The position numbers were made by a program, and so were the translations under genes. The notes below the pieces were generated by a model. That model worked only from the letters and a program-made list of their open reading frames with translations, did not search any database and was not told the origin of the DNA. A DNA stretch of 64,000 nucleotides from Magnetospira sp. QH-2 (GTDB lineage: Bacteria; Pseudomonadota; Alphaproteobacteria; Rhodospirillales; Magnetospiraceae). Below, piece by piece: positions 38,955-47,915 of this stretch. Location of the stretch: the NCBI RefSeq assembly GCF_000968135.1, contig NZ_FO538765.1, positions 310,001 to 374,000 of the forward strand, written 5' to 3'. How positions within the stretch are numbered: the stretch's first letter is position 1; every line of letters starts with the position of its first letter.

Positions 38955-41699
38955 ATGACAGGCAACGCCGATTCTCTCCTTCGTCTCCCGCAGCTTCCGG
39001 CTCTGGCCGTGGGGCTGCGCGGTGTTGCCTGGGGCATGCCGGGAGAAGAACCGGAAAGCCTCGGTCTGCACGAAGCCGCCCGTCGGATTCATGATAGGGG
39101 CCCGGTGCTGGTTTGCCATGCCCCCGCAGCCGCGCGACGGTTGAAGACGGCAAGTTTTCCAGCGCTCGATCTACTGGAACTGTTTGCCTTTGTTCGACCG
39201 GCCTGTTTTTGTCTGCCCACGCCCGCTGGTCTGGCCGGTGCGCTGGACCTGCCTCCTCCCACCACTCTGGCCGAAGAGGCCGCCCTATTGCACCAGGCGG
39301 CACTCACTCTGCTGTCGAACTTGTCTCGGGGGGATCCCGGTCGCGACGCGGGGCCGGTGGCCTGGGCCATGACCCGGGGCAATTGGGCCTGGGCTCCCTA
39401 TGTGCTCCCCGCCCTGGGCGAATCAGGAGACCTGCCCCATTCACGCAACTTGTCCGAGGGCCTGAAGGTCTGGACCCGCCGGGCCGACTGGTCGGAACAT
39501 GCGCCGGAACCGCCCGCTGGGCATTTGCCGGTGGAACCTGTGGAGGCCCGCGCGCAACTGGTCAAGTTGCTGGGCAACAGCGCCGAGGACCGCCCGCAGC
39601 AAAAAGACTACGCGGCTGCTGTGGCCACTGCCTTCGATCCTTGCGATGCGGAGGGCGAGCCTTCGGTGGTGCTGGCCGAGGCCGGGACCGGCGTGGGCAA
39701 GACCTTGGGCTACATCGCGCCGGCCGCCGTCTGGGCGCGCAAGAATCACGGGCCGGTCTGGATCAGCACCTATACCCGCAACCTGCAACGGCAGTTGGAT
39801 GGCGAATTGGATCGTCTCTATCCCGACCGCGGCGAGAAGATCGCCAAGGCGGTGGTGCGCAAGGGGCGGGAGAACTACCTCTGTCTGTTGAATCTGGACG
39901 AAGCGGTGCAACGCCTTCCCTTGCGTCCGGCGGACGCGGTGGGGCTCGGGCTGATGGCCCGCTGGGGGGCGGCGACCCGCGACGGCGACATGGTCGGCGG
40001 CGACTTTCCCGGCTGGCTGGCCGATCTGGTGGGACGGCGATTGACCATGGACCTCACCGATACCCGGGGCGAATGTCTTTATTCGGGCTGTATCCACTAC
40101 CGAAAATGCTATGTGGAACGGTCCATCCGCCGCGCCCGCCGGGCCGAGATCGTGGTGGCCAACCATGCCCTGGTGATGGTGCAGGCGGCCCTGGGCGGCG
40201 GCGACGAGGCCTACCTTCCGACCCGCTATGTATTCGACGAGGGACATCATCTGTTTGATGCGGCCGACAAGGCCTTTGCGGCTCATCTCTCTGGTTTCGA
40301 AGGCGCTGAACTGCGCCGATGGCTGCTCGGTGCCGAGGACCGCGACCGCTCCCGCGCCCGGGGATTGAAGGCGCGCATGGAAGACCTGGTCGCCGCTCAG
40401 CCTGATCTGCTCGAAGCCCTCGAAGGCTTGTTGAAAGCCGCCCATATTTTGCCCGGCCTGGGCTGGCATCAACGATTGTCTTCGGGACAGCCGCATGGTG
40501 TGGCGGAGAAATTCCTCGAACGGGTGCGGGCGCAGGTCTATGCCCGCGCAAAGGGATCAAACTCCGCTTATAGCCTGGAAGCCGAGACCCAGCCGCCGAT
40601 TCCCGGCCTGATCGAGACAGCGGTGGACCTGGAGCGGGATCTGAAGGAATTGGAGACCCCGGCCCGCGGCCTGATTCGCGCCCTGGCCAAGCTCATGGAC
40701 GATGAGGCCGCCGACCTTGACAGCCAGGCCCGTCAACGCATCGATGTACTGATCCGTTCGCTGGAACGCCGCTGCGTCGATCCGGCTCAGGCATGGCGGG
40801 CCATGCTGCGCGCCCTGGGCGAGGAAACGCCGCCGGAATATGTAGACTGGCTGAGCGTGGACCGGCAAGCAGGCCGGGATGTGGACGTGGGCCTGCATCG
40901 ACATTGGGTGGATCCGGTACGGCCCTTTGCCCAGGTGTTGTCGCAACAAGCCCAAGGTTTCGTGATCACCTCGGCAACCCTGCGCGACGGGACCGGCGAC
41001 GTGGACACCGACTGGTCCGCCGCCGAAACCCGCACCGGTACCCGACACCTGCTCAAGGCCGCCGAGCGTGCCGCGGTGGCCTCGCCTTTTGACTACGCGG
41101 CGCAAACGCGGGTACTGGTCGTCAACGACCTGGGGCGCGAGGACATGGATCTGATCGCCTCGGCCTATCGGGAATTGTTCCTGGCGGCCCATGGCGGAGG
41201 GCTGGGATTGTTTACCGCCATCTCGCGGCTGCGGGCGGTGCATGGCAAGATCGCCGGACCATTGGATCAGGCCGGGCTTCCCCTTTATGCCCAACATGTG
41301 GATGCCCTGGACACCGGCACCTTGATCGACATTTTCCGGGCCGAGGAAAACGCCTGCCTGCTGGGCACCGATGCGGTGCGGGACGGGGTCGACGTGCCTG
41401 GCAATTCGCTCCGTCTCATTGTTTTTGACCGGGTGCCCTGGGCCCGTGCCGATCTTTTGCACAAAGCACGGCGCAAAGCCTTCGGTGGCGGTCGCTACGA
41501 CGACATGCTGACTCGGTTGAAACTGAAACAGGCCTATGGCCGGTTGGTTCGTCGGGCCGATGACCGGGGCGTCTTCGTCATGCTCGATTCCCGCTTGCCA
41601 TCGCGGCTGTTGGGGGCTTTTCCCGAGGGGGTCGAGGTGCAGCGGATCGGATTGGCCGAGGCGGTGGATCTGACCCGGGCCTTCTTGTCGCAAAAGTGA
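38955..41699 (+). CDS. DinG/XPD-family ATP-dependent DNA helicase
   Basis: 914 residues. Walker A is EAGTGVGKTLGY and the helicase box II is DEGHH. Between them GECLYSGCIHYRKC plus an upstream Cys (ENYLCLL) supply the four cysteines of an XPD-type iron-sulfur domain. C-terminal helicase motifs are FVITSATLRDG, LGTDAVRDGVDVPG and KQAYGRLVRRADDRGVF. The enzyme should unwind DNA 5' to 3' in repair or R-loop removal. The N-terminal about 200 residues (LPALAVGLRGVAWGMPGEEP) are specific to the alphaproteobacterial form. It is complete and probably host-encoded. Confidence 0.88.
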   Translation: MTGNADSLLRLPQLPALAVGLRGVAWGMPGEEPESLGLHEAARRIHDRGPVLVCHAPAAARRLKTASFPALDLLELFAFVRPACFCLPTPAGLAGALDLPPPTTLAEEAALLHQAALTLLSNLSRGDPGRDAGPVAWAMTRGNWAWAPYVLPALGESGDLPHSRNLSEGLKVWTRRADWSEHAPEPPAGHLPVEPVEARAQLVKLLGNSAEDRPQQKDYAAAVATAFDPCDAEGEPSVVLAEAGTGVGKTLGYIAPAAVWARKNHGPVWISTYTRNLQRQLDGELDRLYPDRGEKIAKAVVRKGRENYLCLLNLDEAVQRLPLRPADAVGLGLMARWGAATRDGDMVGGDFPGWLADLVGRRLTMDLTDTRGECLYSGCIHYRKCYVERSIRRARRAEIVVANHALVMVQAALGGGDEAYLPTRYVFDEGHHLFDAADKAFAAHLSGFEGAELRRWLLGAEDRDRSRARGLKARMEDLVAAQPDLLEALEGLLKAAHILPGLGWHQRLSSGQPHGVAEKFLERVRAQVYARAKGSNSAYSLEAETQPPIPGLIETAVDLERDLKELETPARGLIRALAKLMDDEAADLDSQARQRIDVLIRSLERRCVDPAQAWRAMLRALGEETPPEYVDWLSVDRQAGRDVDVGLHRHWVDPVRPFAQVLSQQAQGFVITSATLRDGTGDVDTDWSAAETRTGTRHLLKAAERAAVASPFDYAAQTRVLVVNDLGREDMDLIASAYRELFLAAHGGGLGLFTAISRLRAVHGKIAGPLDQAGLPLYAQHVDALDTGTLIDIFRAEENACLLGTDAVRDGVDVPGNSLRLIVFDRVPWARADLLHKARRKAFGGGRYDDMLTRLKLKQAYGRLVRRADDRGVFVMLDSRLPSRLLGAFPEGVEVQRIGLAEAVDLTRAFLSQK

Positions 41700-41783
41700 C
41701 AAACGATTTGCCAAGCGAGGCAGAGCGCGCTTTAATACACAAGTGAAATAATATTTCATCCGCATGGGAACCCCGAGGGAATC

Positions 41784-42188
41784 ATGATTACTCACCACGA
41801 CGCGTTGGTCTATTGCATGGTGCTGTTGTCCGCCGCCGACAATGACATGACGGACAACGAACTGCGCATCATCGGTGATATTGTCCATTCCCTACCGGTT
41901 TTCGCCGACTATGATACGGATCGCCTCACCGAAACCGCTTCCCATTGTGCCGACCTTCTGGTGGACGAGGACGGCCTGGACAAGGCCTTGGATATCGTCG
42001 TAGCCGCCCTGCCCGAAAAGCTGCGGGAAACCGCTTACGCCTTGGCCCTCGACGTGGCCGCCGCCGACGGCGAAGTGCATCAAGAGGAAATGCGCATGCT
42101 CGAACTGATCCGCCACCGGCTGGACATCGACCGGCTGATCGCCGCTGCCCTGGAGCGAGGCGTCCGCGCCCACTTCGCCACCGCCTGA
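41784..42188 (+). CDS. TerB-like protein
   Basis: 134 residues, all-helical, with the two acidic metal-binding helices of the TerB fold (MVLLSAADNDMTDNELRII; ALDVAAADGEVHQEEMRML). Stand-alone TerB-like proteins like this are common and need not be linked to tellurite resistance; they are thought to act in stress responses near the membrane. It is followed after 14 bases by queG, so the two may be co-transcribed. Confidence 0.85.
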   Translation: MITHHDALVYCMVLLSAADNDMTDNELRIIGDIVHSLPVFADYDTDRLTETASHCADLLVDEDGLDKALDIVVAALPEKLRETAYALALDVAAADGEVHQEEMRMLELIRHRLDIDRLIAAALERGVRAHFATA

Positions 42189-42202
42189 CAAAGGCCAAAT
42201 CC

Positions 42203-43246
42203 TTGACAACCAGTCACCGCAATCAACGGGACAATATCCGTGCCAAGGCGCTGGACCTGGGCTTCGATGCCTGCGGCTTTGCCCGCGCCCAGAGCCGGGC
42301 CGAGGACCGCGACGCCCTGCGTTCTTACATCAACCAGGGCCGCCATATGGATATGGCCTGGATGGCCGATACCGCCGACCGCCGGGTCGACCCGCGTGCC
42401 TTATGGTCTGAGGCAAAAACCGTCATTGCGCTGGGCATGAATTACGGCCCGGGTCACGATCCCAGGGATCTCTATCGCCATTCCGATCGCGGCGCCGTGA
42501 GTGTCTATGCGCGGGGCAAGGACTACCATGATGTGGTCAAAAAGCGGCTCAAAGCCTTGGCTCGCTGGATTCATGAGACGTTCGAGGCTGAGGTCAAAGT
42601 CTTTGTGGATACCGCCCCGGTAATGGAAAAACCTCTGGCCCGGCAGGCCGGTCTGGGCTGGATCGGAAAGCATACCAATCTGGTCTCCCGGGACTACGGT
42701 TCCTGGTTATTTCTGGGGGAAGTCTTCACCACTCTCGAATTACCGGCCGATCGCCATATGCCCGATCATTGCGGGTCCTGCGACGCCTGTGTGCGGGCCT
42801 GTCCCACCGATGCGCTTAACGTGCCCTATCAGATGGACACGGGCCGCTGCCTCTCATTTTTAAATATCGAGGCAAAAACGCCGCTACCGGAAGCATTCCG
42901 ATCCCTTGCGGGAAGTCGCATCTACGGTTGTGACGACTGCCTATCCGCTTGTCCCTGGAACAAATTCCAAAAACCCACCAACGAGACCGCTTTGCTCCCT
43001 CGGGCGGAACTCACCGCGCCGCGCCTGGCCGATCTGGCGCAATTGGACGATGCGGGTTTTCGCAAGCTGTTTGCCGGATCGCCCGTCAAGCGGGTCGGTC
43101 GAGACCGTTTCCTGCACAATGTACTGATTGCCTTAGGCAATGGCGGAGACCAAGAATCACGGCCGGTGATTGACGCGCTCCTTGATGACCCCAGTGACTT
43201 GGTCCGGGATGCGGCGGGTTGGGCTAAAGCCCGACTGCCGGACTAA
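42203..43246 (+). CDS. queG: Epoxyqueuosine reductase QueG
   Basis: 347 residues from TTG 42203. It reduces epoxyqueuosine to queuosine in the wobble position of tRNA, using cobalamin and two iron-sulfur clusters. The motifs are GFDACGFARAQ near the start, ALGMNYGPGHDP, and two ferredoxin-like clusters CGSCDACVRACPTDA and CDDCLSACPWNKF. A HEAT-like C-terminal stretch (LIALGNGGDQESRPVIDAL) binds tRNA. The longer frame upstream overlaps the TerB-like gene in another frame and is not family-like; the TTG start is preceded by a purine-rich stretch. Length matches the family. Confidence 0.9.
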   Translation: MTTSHRNQRDNIRAKALDLGFDACGFARAQSRAEDRDALRSYINQGRHMDMAWMADTADRRVDPRALWSEAKTVIALGMNYGPGHDPRDLYRHSDRGAVSVYARGKDYHDVVKKRLKALARWIHETFEAEVKVFVDTAPVMEKPLARQAGLGWIGKHTNLVSRDYGSWLFLGEVFTTLELPADRHMPDHCGSCDACVRACPTDALNVPYQMDTGRCLSFLNIEAKTPLPEAFRSLAGSRIYGCDDCLSACPWNKFQKPTNETALLPRAELTAPRLADLAQLDDAGFRKLFAGSPVKRVGRDRFLHNVLIALGNGGDQESRPVIDALLDDPSDLVRDAAGWAKARLPD

Positions 43247-43436
43247 CAGGCTGCTGAAATAGTCCGATTTCGAGCCTGTGGCGACACATGCTTCGACAAG
43301 CTCAGCATGAGGGCCTTTGAACTTTCAACATGTTAGAGGCCTCTGTGGTTGCCGCCGTTGATGCAAGAAGATTCTGATTGTCCGAGCGAGTGATCGGGTG
43401 CGGTCCTCTGTAAGGCCTTTGAACACGGCGTTTCCT

Positions 43437-43542
43437 TAGATCACGTCGTGTTTGATCGGATTCGATCAAACATGAAAAACGTGATCGATTCCAATAAGAT
43501 CGCGCGTGTCTAGCGGGTCCGATTGGACCCGACACGCGCTAG
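43437..43542 (+). repeat. Dispersed palindromic repeat, copy B (intact, 106 bp)
   Basis: Starts TAGATCACGTCGTG, continues with TTTGATCGGATTCGATCAAA (perfect-type hairpin), ACGTGATCGATTCCAATAA and GGGTCCGATTGGACCC, and ends GACACGCGCTAG. Almost identical to copy D at 57447. Confidence 0.9.
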
Positions 43543-43704
43543 AGGCGGATTCAAAAGTATTCCTTTGATCTCCAGGGCGTATATTTCCGCTCTGGCGGCG
43601 TCAAGACCTCCTAACGGGGCGCCGCCCCGTGTCGTCGGCCTTTCCTGGCCAGATCAAAAATCTACTGCCTTGATATCTAAAGGATACTTTTAAATCCGCC
43701 TCTT
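43541..43704. repeat. MITE-like element with terminal inverted repeats
   Basis: Left end AGAGGCGGATTCAAAAGTAT and right end (inward) AGAGGCGGATTTAAAAGTAT are near-perfect inverted repeats of at least 20 bp, 164 bp apart, with no coding capacity. It abuts repeat copy B. No second copy is in the window. Confidence 0.55.
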
Positions 43705-44031
43705 AGGCAAAAGCCTCCGGTGGCCGCCCGCGGCGTCAAGCTGCCTCACCGATGCGCCGCATCCCTTTCGAGACCTTTTCTGGCGGTTTGACTCACCGGA
43801 GACCATCACAATGGGTCCTATGAAACGCGAAAGGCTTTGGCCTTTTTCCCGTTGGCCGGAACGACGATACTTTGCTCTTGAAGCCTGGGGCTGAATAGCA
43901 GGCGGCAGAGATTGGTGGGTGCGCCTTTTTTTCCATTTCTGATTATCATGTTCCATGGGGCTCGGAATCCGGTTGACTTTGCTCACCAAGAAATATAAAG
44001 TTAAGTTTAAATTTAATAAAGGGGGTTACTC

Positions 44032-44265
44032 ATGAATCAGGTGGATGTATTGATCTATGCCAAAGGTGGTTTTGACCTCGGATTCGGGCAGGAGTTGGCG
44101 CAACAACTAACCGACCTTGACGGCGTGGGCAAAGTGCGTTTCAACCCGGACCGACCAGGTGTGCTTCAGGTTTTCTATGATCCAACCAAATTGGCAAGCG
44201 TTGATCTGTTGGCTCAGGCGAGAACCGGGGCAGCTTGTGATTCTCTTCGATTGATCGGAGCGTGA
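44032..44265 (+). CDS. HMA-like small protein without metal-binding cysteines
   Basis: 77 residues (MNQVDVLIYAKGGFDLGFG), with a ferredoxin-like beta-alpha-beta-beta-alpha-beta pattern as in heavy-metal-associated domains (VDVLIYAK; KVRFNPDRPGVLQVFYDP). The usual Met-x-Cys-x-x-Cys loop is replaced by KGGFDLGFG, so copper chaperone activity is doubtful; the single Cys is near the end. It is followed after one base by a MerR regulator. It may sense or bind another ligand. Confidence 0.55.
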   Translation: MNQVDVLIYAKGGFDLGFGQELAQQLTDLDGVGKVRFNPDRPGVLQVFYDPTKLASVDLLAQARTGAACDSLRLIGA

Positions 44266-44266
44266 T

Positions 44267-44755
44267 ATGGCGGATGACGGCCTGTTGAGCATTGGACGGG
44301 CGGCGGCTTGGCTAGGGGTCGCGCCTAGTGCCTTGCGCTATTACGAAACCGAAGGGTTGTTGACGCCTCAACGGACAGACAAGGGGACACGGCGCTATCG
44401 GCCCGCCGACCTGGACCGGTTGGCACTGGTTCGAGGGCTGGCCGACCTGGGGGTGCCTTTGGTCAAGCTCCGTGACCTGGCCGAAAGCCGACAGACCAGC
44501 CAAAGTGGGGATGAGGCCGGGCGTCGGGTGGCCGCGTTGTTCGATGACCTGCAACGGGATCTGGAAATTAAGATGGCTGAATGCCGCCGTCTATCCGAAC
44601 AGGTGGCCGAGGCTCGGGAACGGGTGGCCGCCTGCTTCGGCTGCGATCGACCCCCGACACCGCAAGGATGCCGGCATTGTCCCACGGCCTCGCAACTGAC
44701 TCGCACGGCGGCCATGGGTCTGGTCTGGGAAAGCGAGGATTTTCAAGGCAGTTAA
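44267..44755 (+). CDS. MerR-family transcriptional regulator with C-terminal Cys cluster
   Basis: 162 residues. The N-terminal winged helix is SIGRAAAWLGVAPSALRYYE, then GLLTPQRTDKGTRRYRPAD. A long dimerisation helix follows, then CFGCDRPPTPQGCRHCP, which gives four cysteines for metal or redox sensing. MerR proteins twist the promoter to activate target genes. The target here is probably its own operon with the HMA-like gene. It overlaps no other gene, and the spacing to the upstream stop is minimal, so translation is likely coupled. Confidence 0.85.
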   Translation: MADDGLLSIGRAAAWLGVAPSALRYYETEGLLTPQRTDKGTRRYRPADLDRLALVRGLADLGVPLVKLRDLAESRQTSQSGDEAGRRVAALFDDLQRDLEIKMAECRRLSEQVAEARERVAACFGCDRPPTPQGCRHCPTASQLTRTAAMGLVWESEDFQGS

Positions 44756-44904
44756 TGCATAATCTCGAATGCGTCTTGCAATTCTTATCAATATGTTATA
44801 TCATTACATTTAGGTTCGGGCCTTCCCGAGAAGGTTCCTGCCGGCCCGGCTCGGTCGCTTTCATTGATCCATGGAAAGCCCCTACCGCCGGGACCATAAA
44901 GTCG

Positions 44905-44934
44905 AAGGAGACCGTTGCCCCCGGCGGTCTCCTT
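44905..44934 (+). terminator. Terminator after the MerR operon
   Basis: Stem AAGGAGACCG / CGGTCTCCTT with an 8-10 base loop, followed by CATTTTTAT. It lies in the 450-base gap 44756-45207, in which I see no gene. Confidence 0.65.
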
Positions 44935-45207
44935 CATTTTTATGGCGGACTTGCAGAACACCCGCAGGAAAACTTCCTGCAAACAGACTGATTTATGGTT
45001 CGATATTCCCCCGATCAATCCAACGGGGGACCAAGCCTTGGCCATATTCAAACGGCTTTGCAAACTCACCGGAATCGCCTTCGTGAGGGTATTGCCCCGG
45101 CGGCGGTCAAAGGGCCCACCAGATCGATACCCGCGAGGCCCTTGCGCTGCATGAAAAAGGCGTTCCCTCCATTGATGCGCGGCCCGCCAAAAGGTTGCCA
45201 AGGCAGA

Positions 45208-45774
45208 TTAATCGGACTCTCCATTTTCCAGAATCTCGACCGACTCCGCATCCACCACTTTTCGGGCTAGATCCGGTGAAAATCCGGCCCGGGCCAGGGC
45301 TGCCCAATCCTTGTCCCGGGTATCGCTCCGTTTGGCCGGATCGCGCCAAGGCCCAAGACGGCGGCGGCGGGCCAGGTTGACGGCGGCGGCGAATTCTCCT
45401 TCCTCGGTTCCCTGGTCTTCCGCCCAGCGGTCGAGGGCTTGACGGATGGTCTCGTTGTCCAAGCCTTTTTCCTTCAGCTTGAGAACGATCATGCGCTCGG
45501 CGGTGCCGCGTCGGCGTAGGGCGGCGACCCGGCCTTCGGCATAGAGGGCATCATTGAGAAACCCCTTCTTGACCAGCTTCTCAATGATGGCGTCAATGGC
45601 CGCGGCGCCCTGTTCCAGGTCCGTGCCATGGTAGTGGGCCGATGTCCGCACCCGCCGCATGAGCACCCGGCGTAAGTTTTCGATGGACGAGGCATAGCGC
45701 TCCAGGTAGTGAAGCGCTGCTTTTTCCAGCCGTTCCGGGGTGGCTTCCCGGGGAATTTTCCGTTGTCCGCTCAT
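45208..45774 (-). CDS. recX: Regulatory protein RecX
   Basis: 188 residues from ATG 45774 (MSGQRKIPREATPERLEKAA); the upstream extension to 45879 is not family-like. RecX modulates RecA filaments. The three-helix repeats are visible: LHYLERYASSIENLRRVLMR, IIEKLVKKGFLNDALYAEG (typical LxxxGFLxDxxYA) and KLKEKGLDNETIRQALD. An extended C-terminus (DWAALARAGFSPDLARKVV) is usual in alphaproteobacteria. No recA is near. Confidence 0.88.
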   Translation of the reverse strand: MSGQRKIPREATPERLEKAALHYLERYASSIENLRRVLMRRVRTSAHYHGTDLEQGAAAIDAIIEKLVKKGFLNDALYAEGRVAALRRRGTAERMIVLKLKEKGLDNETIRQALDRWAEDQGTEEGEFAAAVNLARRRRLGPWRDPAKRSDTRDKDWAALARAGFSPDLARKVVDAESVEILENGESD

Positions 45775-45838
45775 GGGCCAATCATAGCCCGCCGCCATCG
45801 TCTTGCGAAGGGCGGCTGATGGGCGCAGGATGATCATC

Positions 45839-46453
45839 ATGCCCGATCTTTTATTGTTTTTTGTCACCTCCGCCGTCATCGCCCTGACTCCCGGGCCAAG
45901 CTGGATCTATGTGATCAGCCGCACGGTGACACAAGGCTCGGCGGCGGGATTGGCGGCGGTGGCGGGCAATACCACGGGCATCGCCGTGCATACCATTGGC
46001 GTGGCCTTGGGCCTGAGCCTATTGATCCGGGAATCGGCAACCGCCTTTCTGGTGCTCAAGGTGGTTGGGGTGTTCTACCTGATCTATCTGGCCCTGCGCA
46101 CCCTGCGCCGGGGCATTCGCACCGACGGGGCTCAACCACGCTCCGGCGGGCTAACCATGATCTTCGCCGAGGCGGTGATGGTCAATGTGACCAATCCCAA
46201 GGTGGCGCTGCTGTTCATTGCCCTGCTGCCGCACTTCATCGATCCGGCAGGGGCGGTTCTGTTTCAGATGCTGCTGCTGGGCGCCGTGCATATGGCCGTG
46301 GCCACCATCGTCACCACCGGCCTGGTGATCCTGGCCAAGAAACTGCGTACCGCCCTGGTTGGCGGCGGCCGCGGCGAACGGCTGTTCCGCTGGGGGGCCG
46401 GGAGCGCGTTGTTGTTGCTGGCCGGGAAGCTGGCATTCGCGGCGCGGGGATGA
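45839..46453 (+). CDS. LysE-family amino-acid/threonine exporter
   Basis: 204 residues from ATG 45839 (MPDLLLFFVTSAVIALTPGP). Six hydrophobic segments and the family signature ALTPGPSWIYVISRTVTQG, then FLVLKVVGVFYLIYLALRTL and NVTNPKVALLFIALLPHFI. It is an inner-membrane exporter of amino acids or related small molecules; the substrate cannot be told from sequence. Divergent from recX. Confidence 0.88.
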   Translation: MPDLLLFFVTSAVIALTPGPSWIYVISRTVTQGSAAGLAAVAGNTTGIAVHTIGVALGLSLLIRESATAFLVLKVVGVFYLIYLALRTLRRGIRTDGAQPRSGGLTMIFAEAVMVNVTNPKVALLFIALLPHFIDPAGAVLFQMLLLGAVHMAVATIVTTGLVILAKKLRTALVGGGRGERLFRWGAGSALLLLAGKLAFAARG

Positions 46454-46513
46454 CAGATCGACCCCTGGGTACTATATGAACCCCATACCTTGCCCGGGAT
46501 CGGACCCTTCATC

Positions 46514-47317
46514 ATGACTCAGCCTCTGCCTGCCCCGCGCCCGCCCATGGGCGCTGTCAATTGGATCGGTCTTTGGACCTTGTTCCTGCGCGAGGTGCGG
46601 CGGTTTACCAAGGTGCATTTTCAAACCATCGGCGCTCCGGTGGTCACGGCCTTACTGTTCCTGGCCATTTTCGCCCTGGCCATGGGCCGCGCGGTGACCG
46701 AGGTCAACGGCGTGCCTTTCATGACCTTTTTGGCCCCGGGATTGATTATGATGACGGTCGCGCAGAACGCTTTCGCCAATACATCATCCTCGGTCATCAT
46801 CTCCAAGGTCCAAGGCAATATCGTTGATGTGCTTTTGCCGCCACTGACCCCTGTGGAACTGGCCTTGGGTCTGGCCCTGGGCGGCGTGGTGCGCGGGTTG
46901 GCCGTGGGGCTGGCGGTGGCGGTGGCCATGGCCTTTTTCGTCGATATGGGCATCCACCACATGGGCTGGATTCTATTTCACGGGCTGATGGCCTCCATGA
47001 TGTTGTCGCTGTTGGGGCTGATCGGCGGCATCTGGGCCGACAAGTTCGACCATATGGCGGCGGTGACCAATTTCATCATCACGCCGCTGTCGTTTTTGTC
47101 GGGCACGTTCTATTCGGTGGAGCGCCTGCCCGAGACCTTCCGCGCCCTGGCCCATGCCAATCCGTTCTTCTATATGATTGATGGCTTTCGCTACGGCTTC
47201 ATTGGCCAATCGGATGCCCCGCTGGCCCTGGGCGCGGCCGTGCTGATCGGCGTCAATCTGGTGCTCTGGCTGACTGTGCACCGGATGATTTCGACGGGAT
47301 ACAAATTGAAGACGTGA
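46514..47317 (+). CDS. ABC-2 type transporter permease
   Basis: 267 residues from ATG 46514 (MTQPLPAPRPPMGAVNWIG). Six membrane segments in the ABC-2/polysaccharide-export pattern: TKVHFQTIGAPVVTALLFLA, FLAPGLIMMTVAQNAFANTS, LSFLSGTFYSVERLPE and ANPFFYMIDGFRYGFIG. No ATPase gene is adjacent, so the partner must lie elsewhere. Its coding end meets the next gene's end directly (convergent). Confidence 0.88.
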   Translation: MTQPLPAPRPPMGAVNWIGLWTLFLREVRRFTKVHFQTIGAPVVTALLFLAIFALAMGRAVTEVNGVPFMTFLAPGLIMMTVAQNAFANTSSSVIISKVQGNIVDVLLPPLTPVELALGLALGGVVRGLAVGLAVAVAMAFFVDMGIHHMGWILFHGLMASMMLSLLGLIGGIWADKFDHMAAVTNFIITPLSFLSGTFYSVERLPETFRALAHANPFFYMIDGFRYGFIGQSDAPLALGAAVLIGVNLVLWLTVHRMISTGYKLKT

Positions 47318-47806
47318 TCACAGATATCCCCGCGACTGGGGCGGTCTGAGCAGCATCACCAGGAAGTGGTTGAACAGGAAGCCGAACAATACCCCGACGG
47401 CGCCAAAGCGCAAATCGATGGTCAGGGTGAAGGCGAATTTCGACCAGGTATCCTGCATGATCTGCTGATCATTGTTTTGAACCAACACCCAGGGTTTCTT
47501 CCAAATTGGCGCCCGATCCAGGGCATCCATGCCACGCTCCAGGGCGTCCAGGCGATCCAGAGAGCGACGCATGGTGCGACCGGTCTTTTGCATCACCGGG
47601 TCCGGGTTGACCATATGGCGGCTGACATAAGTGCCAAGGGTCAGGTTGGAGCGATTGGCATTTTCCGCATACTGGTCGGCCAGGGTGGTCAGTTCGCCCA
47701 CGGCACCGCCCAGGCGCTGTTCGTATTGCTGGATGAGCGGTGGTACCTGACTGAAAGCCATGCCAAAAAATACGGCAAAAAAGATGGCGAAAAATTCCCG
47801 GATCAT
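47318..47806 (-). CDS. DUF2937 family membrane protein
   Basis: 162 residues with hydrophobic segments at both ends (FFAIFFAVFFGMAFS; LRFGAVGVLFGFLFNHFLVM) and a helical middle (QYEQRLGGAVGELTTLADQY). This is the pattern of DUF2937, an uncharacterised family of proteobacterial inner-membrane proteins. No function is known. Confidence 0.75.
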   Translation of the reverse strand: MIREFFAIFFAVFFGMAFSQVPPLIQQYEQRLGGAVGELTTLADQYAENANRSNLTLGTYVSRHMVNPDPVMQKTGRTMRRSLDRLDALERGMDALDRAPIWKKPWVLVQNNDQQIMQDTWSKFAFTLTIDLRFGAVGVLFGFLFNHFLVMLLRPPQSRGYL

Positions 47807-47915
47807 GACCGGATGTTCCCTAAGCTTCCCCTATTTGCCGGGAGGGTACCAGGAAGTACCGGTTCCGGCGAGTCGGTATTTACGGATGGAATAAGGAGAA
47901 TTATCAAAGGGTTTA

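Larger units (their letters stand above)
43247..44031. other. Repeat-rich intergenic region
   Basis: 785 bases with no convincing gene. From left to right: a CTTCGACAAGCTCAGCATGAG segment of the kind scattered in related genomes, the 106-bp repeat copy B, a 164-bp element with terminal inverted repeats, a stretch without clear features, and before 44032 a possible promoter (TTGACT at 43973, TATAAA at 43994, a short 15-base spacer). The frame 43690-43989 on the minus strand looks spurious. Confidence 0.5.

Noticed and set aside
40557-41888. 443-codon minus-strand frame opposite the DinG-type helicase
   Set aside because: Shadow frame in GC-rich DNA.
43690-43989. 99-codon minus-strand frame in the repeat-rich gap
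   Set aside because: Crosses the edge of the MITE-like element, Arg/Ser/Gln-rich, no RBS or relatives.
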